NCBI RefSeq assembly: GCF_014803895.1
Contig: NZ_JAAVAU010000031.1
Span: forward strand, 1-64,000
DNA: 64,000 nucleotides
Direction: 5' to 3'
DNA from: Lactobacillus sp.
Lineage (GTDB): Bacteria > Bacillota > Bacilli > Lactobacillales > Lactobacillaceae
This document shows, piece by piece, positions 57,319 to 64,000 of this stretch. The number at the start of each line of letters is the position of its first letter. Position 1 is the first letter of the stretch. Under the pieces are notes generated by a model. It was not told the origin of the DNA and did not search any database. It saw only the letters and a list, made by a program, of their open reading frames with translations. A program made the position numbers and the translations under genes.

Positions 57319-57352
57319 TAAAAAGTTTGTCGATAATGACAAACTTTTTTCA
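57319..57352 (-). terminator. helveticin-like gene terminator
   Basis: AAAAGTTTGTC pairs with GACAAACTTTT; T run on both sides. Confidence 0.88.
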
Positions 57353-57354
57353 GA

Positions 57355-58359
57355 TTAATCATTAAAACCATTAATCTTATAAATTCGATTCATTAAAGTT
57401 GTTAGGCCATCTGTTTTACTATGATAGGCAATAGTTAAATAAATATTTTTTGAATCTTTGACATGTATACTTTCAAACTCAGTCGCATAACCTAGTGCAT
57501 CGATTTCTAAACAATGATTCAAATTAGCAACTTCCCATTCATTAGGATCAGTTGAACCCCAAGGAATTTTAACAATTTGACGGGGCTTGCCTTCTTTAGG
57601 CATCCCTAAAATATTAGTTGATGGGCCAGGCTGGCAAGAGATATAAACATTATTATTTTCATCAATATCGTAACCCTGAATTGAAGGAATTAACTTACTA
57701 TTAAAGTCTGGAATAGTAAAAGCACCTAAGCATTGAAGATTTTGAATATTTACATCCTCTGCCTCCGCTTCAGCAGCATCTAATGCTCGATTAACTTCAT
57801 TCATGTCATATAAGGCAAAATAACCTGTATGGTCATAACTAATTGTCGCAATTAAAAGCTTACTGTAATCCGGAGAAACAGCAGCTTCAACTCTTTCTAA
57901 ATTACTACCTGGATAAACAGTTGCATCATTGTTATAGCCACTACCAGCACGGTTCAAGTAAGAAAGACGTGGCAAATCAGTATTATTATTAATAGTTTGA
58001 CTACCATTAGCAAGATCTACTCGGGCAATTTGCGTAGTCCAATAAAGACTATTCCCCTTTTTCTTTGGCTTAGTACCAACTAACCAACGGTCTTTTTCAC
58101 CACTGTAGACCCATGTTTGGGTATGTCCACCAGCCGTTCCACCCGAAGCTGGACCATTCAAGTAAAGAATTGGAGCATTTTCATCAAATAATGCATGCTT
58201 ACCTTCTGGTTCAGTGCGATAGACAATAATATCATTTTGTTTATGAAGTAACTGCAAGGCATATACGTACTTACTACCCACATCAGCTGCTTGTACAACT
58301 ACATGGTGCAAGTTTTCAAGTTCGTATAATAGACTTAATTTAACTTTCTTTTCTATCAT
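57355..58359 (-). CDS. helveticin J-like class III bacteriocin
   Basis: About 334 residues from ATG 58359 (MIEKKVKLSL); an upstream in-frame TTG at 58377 is not preferred because the GAAGAGG site spaces well to ATG. It aligns with helveticin J across its length: VGSKYVYALQL (about 27), GGHTQTWVYSG (about 77), TDLPRLSYLNRAGS (about 128), VEAAVSPDYSKLLIATI (about 159), IQGYDIDENNNVYIS (about 227), and YLTIAYHSK (about 309). Helveticins are heat-labile, non-lantibiotic killing proteins without signal peptide; none is present here. A beta-propeller-like repeat pattern is visible. Single gene. Confidence 0.88.
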   Translation of the reverse strand: MIEKKVKLSLLYELENLHHVVVQAADVGSKYVYALQLLHKQNDIIVYRTEPEGKHALFDENAPILYLNGPASGGTAGGHTQTWVYSGEKDRWLVGTKPKKKGNSLYWTTQIARVDLANGSQTINNNTDLPRLSYLNRAGSGYNNDATVYPGSNLERVEAAVSPDYSKLLIATISYDHTGYFALYDMNEVNRALDAAEAEAEDVNIQNLQCLGAFTIPDFNSKLIPSIQGYDIDENNNVYISCQPGPSTNILGMPKEGKPRQIVKIPWGSTDPNEWEVANLNHCLEIDALGYATEFESIHVKDSKNIYLTIAYHSKTDGLTTLMNRIYKINGFND

Positions 58360-58500
58360 AATTTTTATCCTCTTCAAATCAAAAAATTGCTATTAATTAA
58401 ATTTTAACGCTAATATTACATAAACTTCCAAGATTTACAATCAAAAGGTGTAAAAGTACGCAATCCATTAACAGTTATAGAACTAAATTAAGGATAACTA

Positions 58501-58528
58501 AAAAACGACTCAAATGAGTCGCTTTTTT
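58501..58528 (-). terminator. phn operon terminator
   Basis: GCGACTCATTTGAGTCG dyad followed by T6 on the minus strand. Confidence 0.85.
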
Positions 58529-58536
58529 ACATCAGA

Positions 58537-59349
58537 TTAGATTAACTTCTTTCTAATCCAACCAGAAATCGAGTCAATCAAAATTACCATGATTACAATA
58601 CCTAATAAGATAATTCCCACCCGGTTCCATTGACGATATTGTAAAGCAATAATTAAAGGATACCCAATTCCTCCGGCACCTACTAAACCTAAAATAGATG
58701 CGGAACGAACTGATACATCAAATCTATATAAAGTATTAGAAATCAACTCTGGCATCAAGTTTGGCATTGTAGAGAACATGATAATGTTCCACTTAGAACC
58801 CCCTGAAGCGGCTACTGCCTCATTAGCACCAGTTTCTAAATTTTCAATTGCTTCGGAGAATAACTTTGCTAGCATCCCCACTGAATGAAACCCTAAGGCA
58901 AATACACCAGCCGCAGAACCTGGTCCAACAGCCTTGATAAACATTAATGCCAAAACAATTTCAGGGAAAGATCGAATTACTGCTAAAACTAACTTTCCAC
59001 TTCGAGACGCATACCATTTTTTATGCTTAGTATTGGCTGCCCAGAAGGCAAAAGGTAAAGAAATAACTGCGGAAATAAATGTACCCAAAAAAGCAATACA
59101 CAATGTTTCCCATAATTGAGAAATTAAATCTTCACCAGTACCATTCCAAACATATGACCAATCTGGATGAAAAATACCTGAAATAATTGAACCAGCAATC
59201 TGACCAGCAGATGCTTTTATACCAGAAAAATCCATCCCTGTACATGACCAAACCACAATCACAACTGAAGCAATTGCTATCAACCAGTGAATAGTACGCT
59301 GTTTACGATTTACCGGTTTTGGCGGTAATTTCTTCATTGTATTATCCAT
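58537..59349 (-). CDS. phnE: phosphonate/phosphate-ester ABC transporter permease PhnE (second)
   Basis: 270 residues, about six helices, with the PhnE EAA-like loop (AVAASGGSKWNIIMFSTMPNL, about 183) and the FVKAVGPGSAAGV... and VRSASILGLVGAGGIGYPL (about 215-240) segments. It forms the pore with the upstream permease. Stop of the upstream phnE gene and start of this one overlap by 1 base. Confidence 0.93.
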   Translation of the reverse strand: MDNTMKKLPPKPVNRKQRTIHWLIAIASVVIVVWSCTGMDFSGIKASAGQIAGSIISGIFHPDWSYVWNGTGEDLISQLWETLCIAFLGTFISAVISLPFAFWAANTKHKKWYASRSGKLVLAVIRSFPEIVLALMFIKAVGPGSAAGVFALGFHSVGMLAKLFSEAIENLETGANEAVAASGGSKWNIIMFSTMPNLMPELISNTLYRFDVSVRSASILGLVGAGGIGYPLIIALQYRQWNRVGIILLGIVIMVILIDSISGWIRKKLI

Positions 59350-60158
59350 TATTTCATCAATGCCTCCCGTGATTTAGATGATATGTAGTCAATTAGTACA
59401 ACTACGATAATAATGACAATAATGATCATCCCAGTCTTGTCATAAGAGAAAACTTGCAAAGTTTGTTGTAAGTAAAGGCCAATACCACCAGCCCCAATAT
59501 AACCAAGAACTGTTGATGCTCTAACGTTAATTTCAAATGCATATAAAACATAAGAAATAAAGTAAGTAATAATTTGTGGCATTACGGCAAAGTGAATAAT
59601 TTGTAATTTACTTGCACCGACAGCAGTTAAAGCTTCAATCGGACCTGGATCAATAGTTTCGATTGCTTCATAGAACAACTTAACAACCACACCAAAAGTG
59701 AACACTGACAAGGCTAATACACCGGCAACTGGCCCAATACCTACTACTGCTACGAAAATCGCACCCAAAAGTAAATCCGGAATAGTTCTAACGATATTCA
59801 TAATAAAACGAAGAACACCAGTAACTACTTTATTTTTAACGATATTTCTAGCAATTAATAATGAATATACAAACGCTACAGCTGAACCAATTACTGTACC
59901 TAAAACAGCCATCTTAATAGTTTCAATCAAAAGTGGAACAGCAGTTGCGGCATAACTCCAGTCTGGGTGACACATTTGAACAAAAATATCAGCAAATTGA
60001 CTAAAGTTTGCAGGATCAAGTAAGACACTGATGTGAGCATTAGTGGTATTAACGGATAAAAAGAAACCGGCAATTAAAACAATCCACCATACCAAATTCA
60101 TTATTTTGAATTTTTTCTTAGGCAATTGGATTAAATTTTGATCAGTATTACTACTCAT
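59349..60158 (-). CDS. phnE: phosphonate/phosphate-ester ABC transporter permease PhnE (first)
   Basis: About 269 residues from ATG 60158 (MSSNTDQNL); AAGGAGG inside the phnC end places it. The longer frame to 60221 runs inside phnC. Six helices, with [18 protein letters not shown] (about 183) and [19 protein letters not shown] (about 220). It overlaps the phnC stop by 8 bases. Partner of the second PhnE. Confidence 0.92.
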   Translation of the reverse strand: MSSNTDQNLIQLPKKKFKIMNLVWWIVLIAGFFLSVNTTNAHISVLLDPANFSQFADIFVQMCHPDWSYAATAVPLLIETIKMAVLGTVIGSAVAFVYSLLIARNIVKNKVVTGVLRFIMNIVRTIPDLLLGAIFVAVVGIGPVAGVLALSVFTFGVVVKLFYEAIETIDPGPIEALTAVGASKLQIIHFAVMPQIITYFISYVLYAFEINVRASTVLGYIGAGGIGLYLQQTLQVFSYDKTGMIIIVIIIVVVLIDYISSKSREALMK

Positions 60159-60927
60159 CATTACCCTCCTTGCCATTGCCACCGTTGTAGATGTCTTTGA
60201 AGACAGTATCTGAAGTTTCACTCATCTTGCCATCATAAACAATTTCACCTGCGCGTACACCAATTACCCGATCACCAAATTCTTTAGCTAATTCAATACT
60301 GTGCAGGTTGGCTACAACAGTCATCTCATATTCTTCATTGAGCATCTTCAAGTCATGCATTACACGCTTAGAAGTTTGAGGATCAAGAGAGGCAGTCGGT
60401 TCATCAGCTAAAATAATTTTAGGATCTTGAGTCAACACTCTGGCAATAGCAACACGTTGTTGTTGACCACCAGAAAGTTGGTCTGCACGAGTATAAACCT
60501 TATCTGCTAAATCTACTCTTTGTAAGGCTTCATAGGCTTTTTGCTTATCTGCTTTACTAAATAAATTAAAAGTAGTTTTCCAAGTGGGATAGTAAGAAAC
60601 CCGTCCCGTTAAAACGTTGCGTAAAACGCTTGAACGCTTAACCAAATTAAAGCTTTGGAAAATCATTCCGATATCTCGACGAATCATCCGTAAATCTTTA
60701 CCCTTAGCCTGAGTAATAGATTTACCATCGATTAAAATGTCACCGTTAGAAATATCCTGTAAACGATTGATAGAGCGCAGCAATGTTGACTTACCAGCCC
60801 CGGATAAACCAACTATTACTACAAATTCTCCTTTTTTAACATCTAAATTAATATTTTTTAATCCGACAGTACCATTGTCATAAACTTTAGTAACGTCTTT
60901 TAATTGAATCATCGGCTGCTCTGCCAT
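60151..60927 (-). CDS. phnC: phosphonate ABC transporter ATPase PhnC
   Basis: 258 residues. Walker A GLSGAGKS (about 39), signature LSGGQQQR (about 152), Walker [14 protein letters not shown] (about 172), H-loop NLHS. Belongs to the phosphonate/phosphite branch. It energises import by the two PhnE permeases with PhnD as binding protein. Confidence 0.95.
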   Translation of the reverse strand: MAEQPMIQLKDVTKVYDNGTVGLKNINLDVKKGEFVVIVGLSGAGKSTLLRSINRLQDISNGDILIDGKSITQAKGKDLRMIRRDIGMIFQSFNLVKRSSVLRNVLTGRVSYYPTWKTTFNLFSKADKQKAYEALQRVDLADKVYTRADQLSGGQQQRVAIARVLTQDPKIILADEPTASLDPQTSKRVMHDLKMLNEEYEMTVVANLHSIELAKEFGDRVIGVRAGEIVYDGKMSETSDTVFKDIYNGGNGKEGNDE

Positions 60928-60962
60928 TAATCAAGGCTCCTTACTCTCATTATCTTTATTGT

Positions 60963-61000
60963 AAAAAAGATAATTATCACTATCGACAATTATCTTTTTT
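60963..61000 (-). terminator. intercistronic hairpin between phnD and phnC
   Basis: AAGATAATT pairs with AATTATCTT (outer arms), T run on the minus strand; it lies in the 91-bp gap and would reduce phnCEE expression relative to phnD. Confidence 0.65.
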
Positions 61001-61018
61001 AAATTCAAAAGTTAAATC

Positions 61019-61966
61019 TTACTTCTTTGAAGTACCAACATTTTCGACGATCTTGTCGTATTTACGTACAATATTGAAGTCGCTATCTTTAGCATAAGTG
61101 TAACCTTCATGACTATAGATAGATTCGATTAACTTTTTACCCTCCTTAGACTTACTAATGGCAATAAATGCTTTTGCAAGTTTCTTTTGGAATGATTTAG
61201 ACATATTAGGAATTACAGAAATAGTGTCGTTAGGAATTGGTTTAGTAAAGTAGATTGGAACAACTTCTTTCATGATATTTGGTTGATCAGCTTTAACAGA
61301 GTTTCGAGCATCTTCAAAAACGAAAGCCGCATCAGTATCACCATTTAAAACATTTAAAACAGCTTGATCATGTCCAGTCACCGTTACTAACTTGCAATCC
61401 TTCGGTACATCTAACCCCTTTTGAGCTAATTCAGCAATTGGGAAAACATACCCTGCTGAGGAAGTTGGATTTTGAACTGAAATACTCTTCCCTTTCAGAT
61501 CTTTCCAACTCTTAATCTTAGAACCTTTTTTAACTAAAATTTCAGCTCGATAAGAATTAACTAGCTTCGTAGTAGCTTGACCATTCGGCTGCTTAACACC
61601 ATAGCGTTGAGCTTGAAGTAAAAGATCAGCAGCTCCTTCTTTATGAGCTAAAACATAACCATCAGGTGGAAGGAAACCAACATCAACTTTTTTAGATTTC
61701 ATAGCTTCTACAACTGTATTGTAGTCAGTTGACATTGTAACTTTAACTGGGATACCTAAACGTTTAGAAAGCATCTTTTCTAAAGGTTTAGCCCGAGCCT
61801 CAAGCTTATTTGCAGCTTGGCTAGGTACAAACTGAATAGTTAATGACTTAGGTGTATAATTCTTAGAATTTGCACTATTAGATTTCTTACTATTCGAACA
61901 TGCAGTAGCAACTATTGCTAATAACACTGCCAAAATACCAAGTAGCACTTTTTTGAACTTTTTCAT
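61019..61966 (-). CDS. phnD: phosphonate/phosphate-ester binding lipoprotein PhnD
   Basis: 315 residues. Lipobox VATAC (about 20-24) after a basic signal start. Periplasmic-type binding protein: LTIQFVPSQAANKLEARAKPLEKML (about 44-68), KKVDVGFLPPDGYVLAH (about 95), SVQNPTSSAGYVFPIAEL (about 167), VTGHDQAVLNVLNGDTDAAFVFEDAR (about 203). PhnD-type residues for binding phosphonate anions. No C-P lyase genes are in the window, so the imported compound could be phosphite or another phosphorus compound, too. Good AGGAGGATA site. Confidence 0.93.
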   Translation of the reverse strand: MKKFKKVLLGILAVLLAIVATACSNSKKSNSANSKNYTPKSLTIQFVPSQAANKLEARAKPLEKMLSKRLGIPVKVTMSTDYNTVVEAMKSKKVDVGFLPPDGYVLAHKEGAADLLLQAQRYGVKQPNGQATTKLVNSYRAEILVKKGSKIKSWKDLKGKSISVQNPTSSAGYVFPIAELAQKGLDVPKDCKLVTVTGHDQAVLNVLNGDTDAAFVFEDARNSVKADQPNIMKEVVPIYFTKPIPNDTISVIPNMSKSFQKKLAKAFIAISKSKEGKKLIESIYSHEGYTYAKDSDFNIVRKYDKIVENVGTSKK

Positions 61967-62023
61967 CTTATCCTCCTAATGGTTCAAAAAACAAAAATTA
62001 TTTATAGCCCAAAACAATGGTAG

Positions 62024-62071
62024 AAAAAAAGGCTTAATCACAAGTGCAAACTACACTAGCAATTAAGCCTT
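62024..62071 (-). terminator. terminator between leader ORF and phnD (candidate attenuator)
   Basis: On the minus strand AAGGCTTAAT (62071-62062) pairs perfectly with ATTAAGCCTT (62038-62029), followed by TTTTT. The leader ORF's TAA stop (62065-62063) lies in the 5' arm. Confidence 0.85.
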
Positions 62072-62191
62072 ACTTATTATCATTAATTTGGAAAACACAG
62101 AAATAGGAAATACCGTTGCATTAGCAACTAATATAGCCAAATCACAAATTGAAACTTTTTTAGAAACAATACGTTGGTTTGGCTGCAACAT
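62063..62191 (-). CDS. 42-residue leader ORF upstream of phnD
   Basis: ATG 62191 with a strong AAGGAGG site 9 bp upstream, ending at TAA 62063. The protein starts MLQPNQRIVSKKVS, with a hydrophobic stretch (ICDLAILVANATVFPISVF) and ends SKA. It is too short for usual ORF cut-offs. No family recognised. The end of the frame is in the 5' arm of a terminator stem, so its translation can control read-through into phnD. Alternatively a small membrane peptide. Expression unproven. Confidence 0.6.
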   Translation of the reverse strand: MLQPNQRIVSKKVSICDLAILVANATVFPISVFSKLMIISKA

Positions 62192-62312
62192 TTTTAATCC
62201 TCCTTAAATATTTTCTGTATTTATTTGTAAGTATGATAACAAAAATATTTATTTTTGGATATGCTTTTTTTAAAAAAATTTAAATTTTTCTGATTGGAGC
62301 AGTCCAATTAAA

Positions 62313-62355
62313 AATAAAAGGACTATCCATTTAATTAAGATAGTCCTTATTTTCC
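62313..62355 (-). terminator. uspA terminator
   Basis: AAGGACTATC pairs with GATAGTCCTT around a loop, T run on the minus strand. Confidence 0.85.
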
Positions 62356-62360
62356 AAAAA

Positions 62361-62858
62361 TTAGAATCTTCTACGCTTCTTTTTCTTTGGAATTTTTTTA
62401 TTATTCATATCAGTTTTTACAATTAAAACATCAGATAATGAGTGTTGGTTAACATATGCGGTAACACTACCCATTAACATTCTTTCAACTGCATTCATAC
62501 CAGTTGCACCCATAATAGTTAAATCATTTTGGTGATCCTTGATAAAGTCCACAGCAATAATTCTCTTAGGTGAACCATAACGAATGTGGGAAGAAATATC
62601 GGTAAAGTTAAGTTCTTCCTTAGCCCATTTTTGTAAACTCTTAAGATAATTCTCTGAATCTTGAGTCATTTGGTAAATAGTATCACCAGAAATTAATGTA
62701 TCTTGCATTTCACCCATAAATTGGCGAGTATCAATAACATTTAACAAATCAATATGTGCATTGTTATCAATTGCAATTTTTACAGCTTTATCAAATGCAC
62801 GTTCTGCAGTTTCTGATCCATCAACTGGAACTAAAATATTGTTATAATCTTCTACCAT
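62361..62858 (-). CDS. universal stress protein UspA family
   Basis: 165 residues. ILVPVDGSETAERAFDKAV (about 8-26) and the nucleotide-binding GATGMNAVERMLMGSVTAYV (about 117-136; G-x2-G-x9-G-S) are standard Usp motifs for ATP binding. Stress-linked, function general. The C-terminus NKKIPKKKKRRRF is an unusual, strongly basic tail of 14 residues. Single gene. Ribosome site GGAGATGG. Confidence 0.93.
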   Translation of the reverse strand: MVEDYNNILVPVDGSETAERAFDKAVKIAIDNNAHIDLLNVIDTRQFMGEMQDTLISGDTIYQMTQDSENYLKSLQKWAKEELNFTDISSHIRYGSPKRIIAVDFIKDHQNDLTIMGATGMNAVERMLMGSVTAYVNQHSLSDVLIVKTDMNNKKIPKKKKRRRF

Positions 62859-63077
62859 TTGAATCCATCTCCAAGTGTAATTAGCGTATTATTTATATCT
62901 CATTTTAACATAATATCGAATCAGTTATACTAAATTAAAGCTTTACAAATAATGATTTTTAATTATATTATTACAATCAGTTAATTCAGTGCTACAATGA
63001 TACCGCTAAATTAATTGAATATTATAACATTTTAATTAATTTAACTGGAGGACAAATTAAAGAAAAGGAATCTACGT

Positions 63078-63884
63078 ATGAGCGAAAATTACGATACGAA
63101 ATTAATTGGGGTAACTTCTGGCCGCAATTTCCGTGAATTAGGTGGCTATGAGACAGTTACTGGACAAAAGATAAAGTATAATAAATTGTTGCGCACCGGT
63201 AATTTAGCAAATTTGACTCCTCAAGATGTCACTTTGTTACAAGATTATGGTGTTAAATATGACATCGATTTTCGAACAGAAAAGGAAAAGAACGAACATC
63301 CTGATATTGTTCCTGAAGGTGCCCACTATGAATTTAATCCGGTCTTCGGCGAAGATTTAACCAATGCATCTAAAGGCATTTTTACTTTAGAAACTTCAGC
63401 TGAAAAAGACCCTACATTTGGCTTTAAGCATATGCTTTTTGCTTACGAAGACATGATTAATGGTAAAACCGCTCAAAAAGCTTATCAACGCTTTTTTGAA
63501 TATTTATTAACTAATGATCAAGACGGAGAAGTCTTATTATTTCACTGCACAGCTGGTAAAGATCGAACCGGTTTTGGAGCTTTCTTGCTTTTATCAGCTT
63601 TAGGAGTACCTTTATCAACAATTAAATATGATTATTTGTTGACTAATATTACTACTAAAGACTTCATTGATAATATGTTAAAAAAAGCGGCTGCCAATGG
63701 ATCCAGTCAGCCTGTATTGCAGGCAATTAATGATATTCAATCAGTTTACCCCGAATACCTAAATCATGCAGTCCATATTATTAATGTAGAATATGGCAGT
63801 ATCAACAATTATTTGAAAAATATAATGAATTTGTCCATGAATGACATTATGGACTTACGAAGAATTTACCTTAAGGATGCATAA
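63078..63884 (+). CDS. tyrosine/serine protein phosphatase
   Basis: 268 residues of the bacterial Tyr-phosphatase (Y_phosphatase3) family. The N-terminal part GVTSGRNFRELGGYETVTGQKI (about 11-32) and the active site loop FHCTAGKDRTGFGAF (about 157-171; Cys and Arg of C-x5-R) are clear, and the general-acid Asp in YDIDFRTEKEK (about 75) is seen. It removes phosphate from protein Tyr/Ser or from phosphoinositides. A promoter TTACAA-16-TACAAT is at 62971-62998. Followed 2 bp later by a GntR-type gene. Confidence 0.9.
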   Translation: MSENYDTKLIGVTSGRNFRELGGYETVTGQKIKYNKLLRTGNLANLTPQDVTLLQDYGVKYDIDFRTEKEKNEHPDIVPEGAHYEFNPVFGEDLTNASKGIFTLETSAEKDPTFGFKHMLFAYEDMINGKTAQKAYQRFFEYLLTNDQDGEVLLFHCTAGKDRTGFGAFLLLSALGVPLSTIKYDYLLTNITTKDFIDNMLKKAAANGSSQPVLQAINDIQSVYPEYLNHAVHIINVEYGSINNYLKNIMNLSMNDIMDLRRIYLKDA

Positions 63885-63886
63885 TT

Positions 63887-64000
63887 ATGGCTCAACCAAA
63901 ATATTTAGAAATTCAAAATCAACTTAAAGATGAAATACTATCCGGAAAATTTAATTATGGTGATCGTTTCTACAGCGAGGCAGAGTTAAAAGATAAATTT
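63887..64000 (+). CDS. GntR-family regulator, N-terminal part (cut by window edge)
   Basis: The 38 visible codons start MAQPKYLEIQNQLKDEILSG, then NYGDRFYSEAELKDKF. It is the beginning of a GntR winged-helix (Y..I...L...I..G....G..LPSE..L...). It follows the phosphatase by 2 bp and is probably in its operon. The effector domain lies outside the window, so subfamily is unknown. Confidence 0.8.
   Translation, partial: MAQPKYLEIQNQLKDEILSGKFNYGDRFYSEAELKDKF

Noticed and set aside
62859..63000. known Lactobacillus usp leader RNA before the UspA gene
   Set aside because: I could not recognise conserved stems in this short AT-rich stretch; a covariance-model search would be needed.

Overview
The window looks like a chromosome segment of an S-layer-bearing Lactobacillus from the acidophilus/crispatus/helveticus cluster. 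The evidence is a low GC content, an S-layer protein and a GH25 lysozyme that share the same C-terminal SLAP anchor, a helveticin J-like class III bacteriocin, a D-Asp ligase/asparagine-synthase pair of the kind used in L-Lys-D-Asp peptidoglycan cross-bridges, two PepE/PepG-type cysteine endopeptidases, and a T-box-controlled tyrS. The species cannot be fixed from the sequence alone.

Layout. 1-266: the tail of an IS transposase cut by the window edge. 343-3873: an orphan EIIC PTS permease and a small membrane protein, divergent from a 6-phospho-beta-glucosidase, with CcpA-type cre sites between them. 3956-4478: an hsp20 gene behind a near-perfect CIRCE element. 4534-9044: a peptide-pheromone/bacteriocin-type locus. 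It contains a double-glycine peptide too short for the usual ORF cut-offs, a GHKL histidine kinase and a LytTR response regulator. The opposite strand carries a truncated stand-alone C39 peptidase, a CPBP protease-family (immunity-type) protein and two small membrane proteins. The two operons share a mirror-symmetric regulatory region. 9096-13929: greA with a Ser-rich lipoprotein, two PepE/PepG peptidases, an HD hydrolase and tRNA-Thr. 13955-17928: oppBCDF with no oppA. 18070-19583: tyrS with its T-box leader. 19630-25514: a very long LtaS-type fusion protein, plsY, an LCP-family wall ligase and an aldose-1-epimerase-like gene. 26004-34913: transporters (GRP sugar uptake, DHA2 efflux, CPA2 antiporter), alternative S14, mazEF, gpmA, a lipoprotein and a degenerate PfkB kinase.

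35049-42516 is a cell-surface island: two tandem-paralogous GH73 glucosaminidases flank a GH25 lysozyme, followed by the S-layer gene with a strong promoter and a long 5' leader. A decayed gene lies upstream of it. 43426-53926 continues with a Ser/Asp-rich lipoprotein, kup, pepO, an MFS transporter, the ATP-grasp ligase and the AsnB/AsnH-type amidotransferase. 54000-58359 holds a metallophosphoesterase, padR and phenolic acid decarboxylase with twin PadR-type operators, and the helveticin-like gene. 58537-62191 is a phnDCEE-type ABC importer preceded by a 42-codon leader ORF whose stop codon sits inside a terminator stem. The window ends with a UspA protein, a Tyr/Ser phosphatase and the start of a GntR-type regulator.

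The least ordinary parts are the divergent pheromone/C39/CPBP locus with its mirrored boxes (about 4.5-9 kb), the candidate attenuator in front of phnD, the PfkB paralogue that has lost its catalytic Asp, and the LtaS fusion. None was checked against a database; functional names rest on recognised motifs and architecture.
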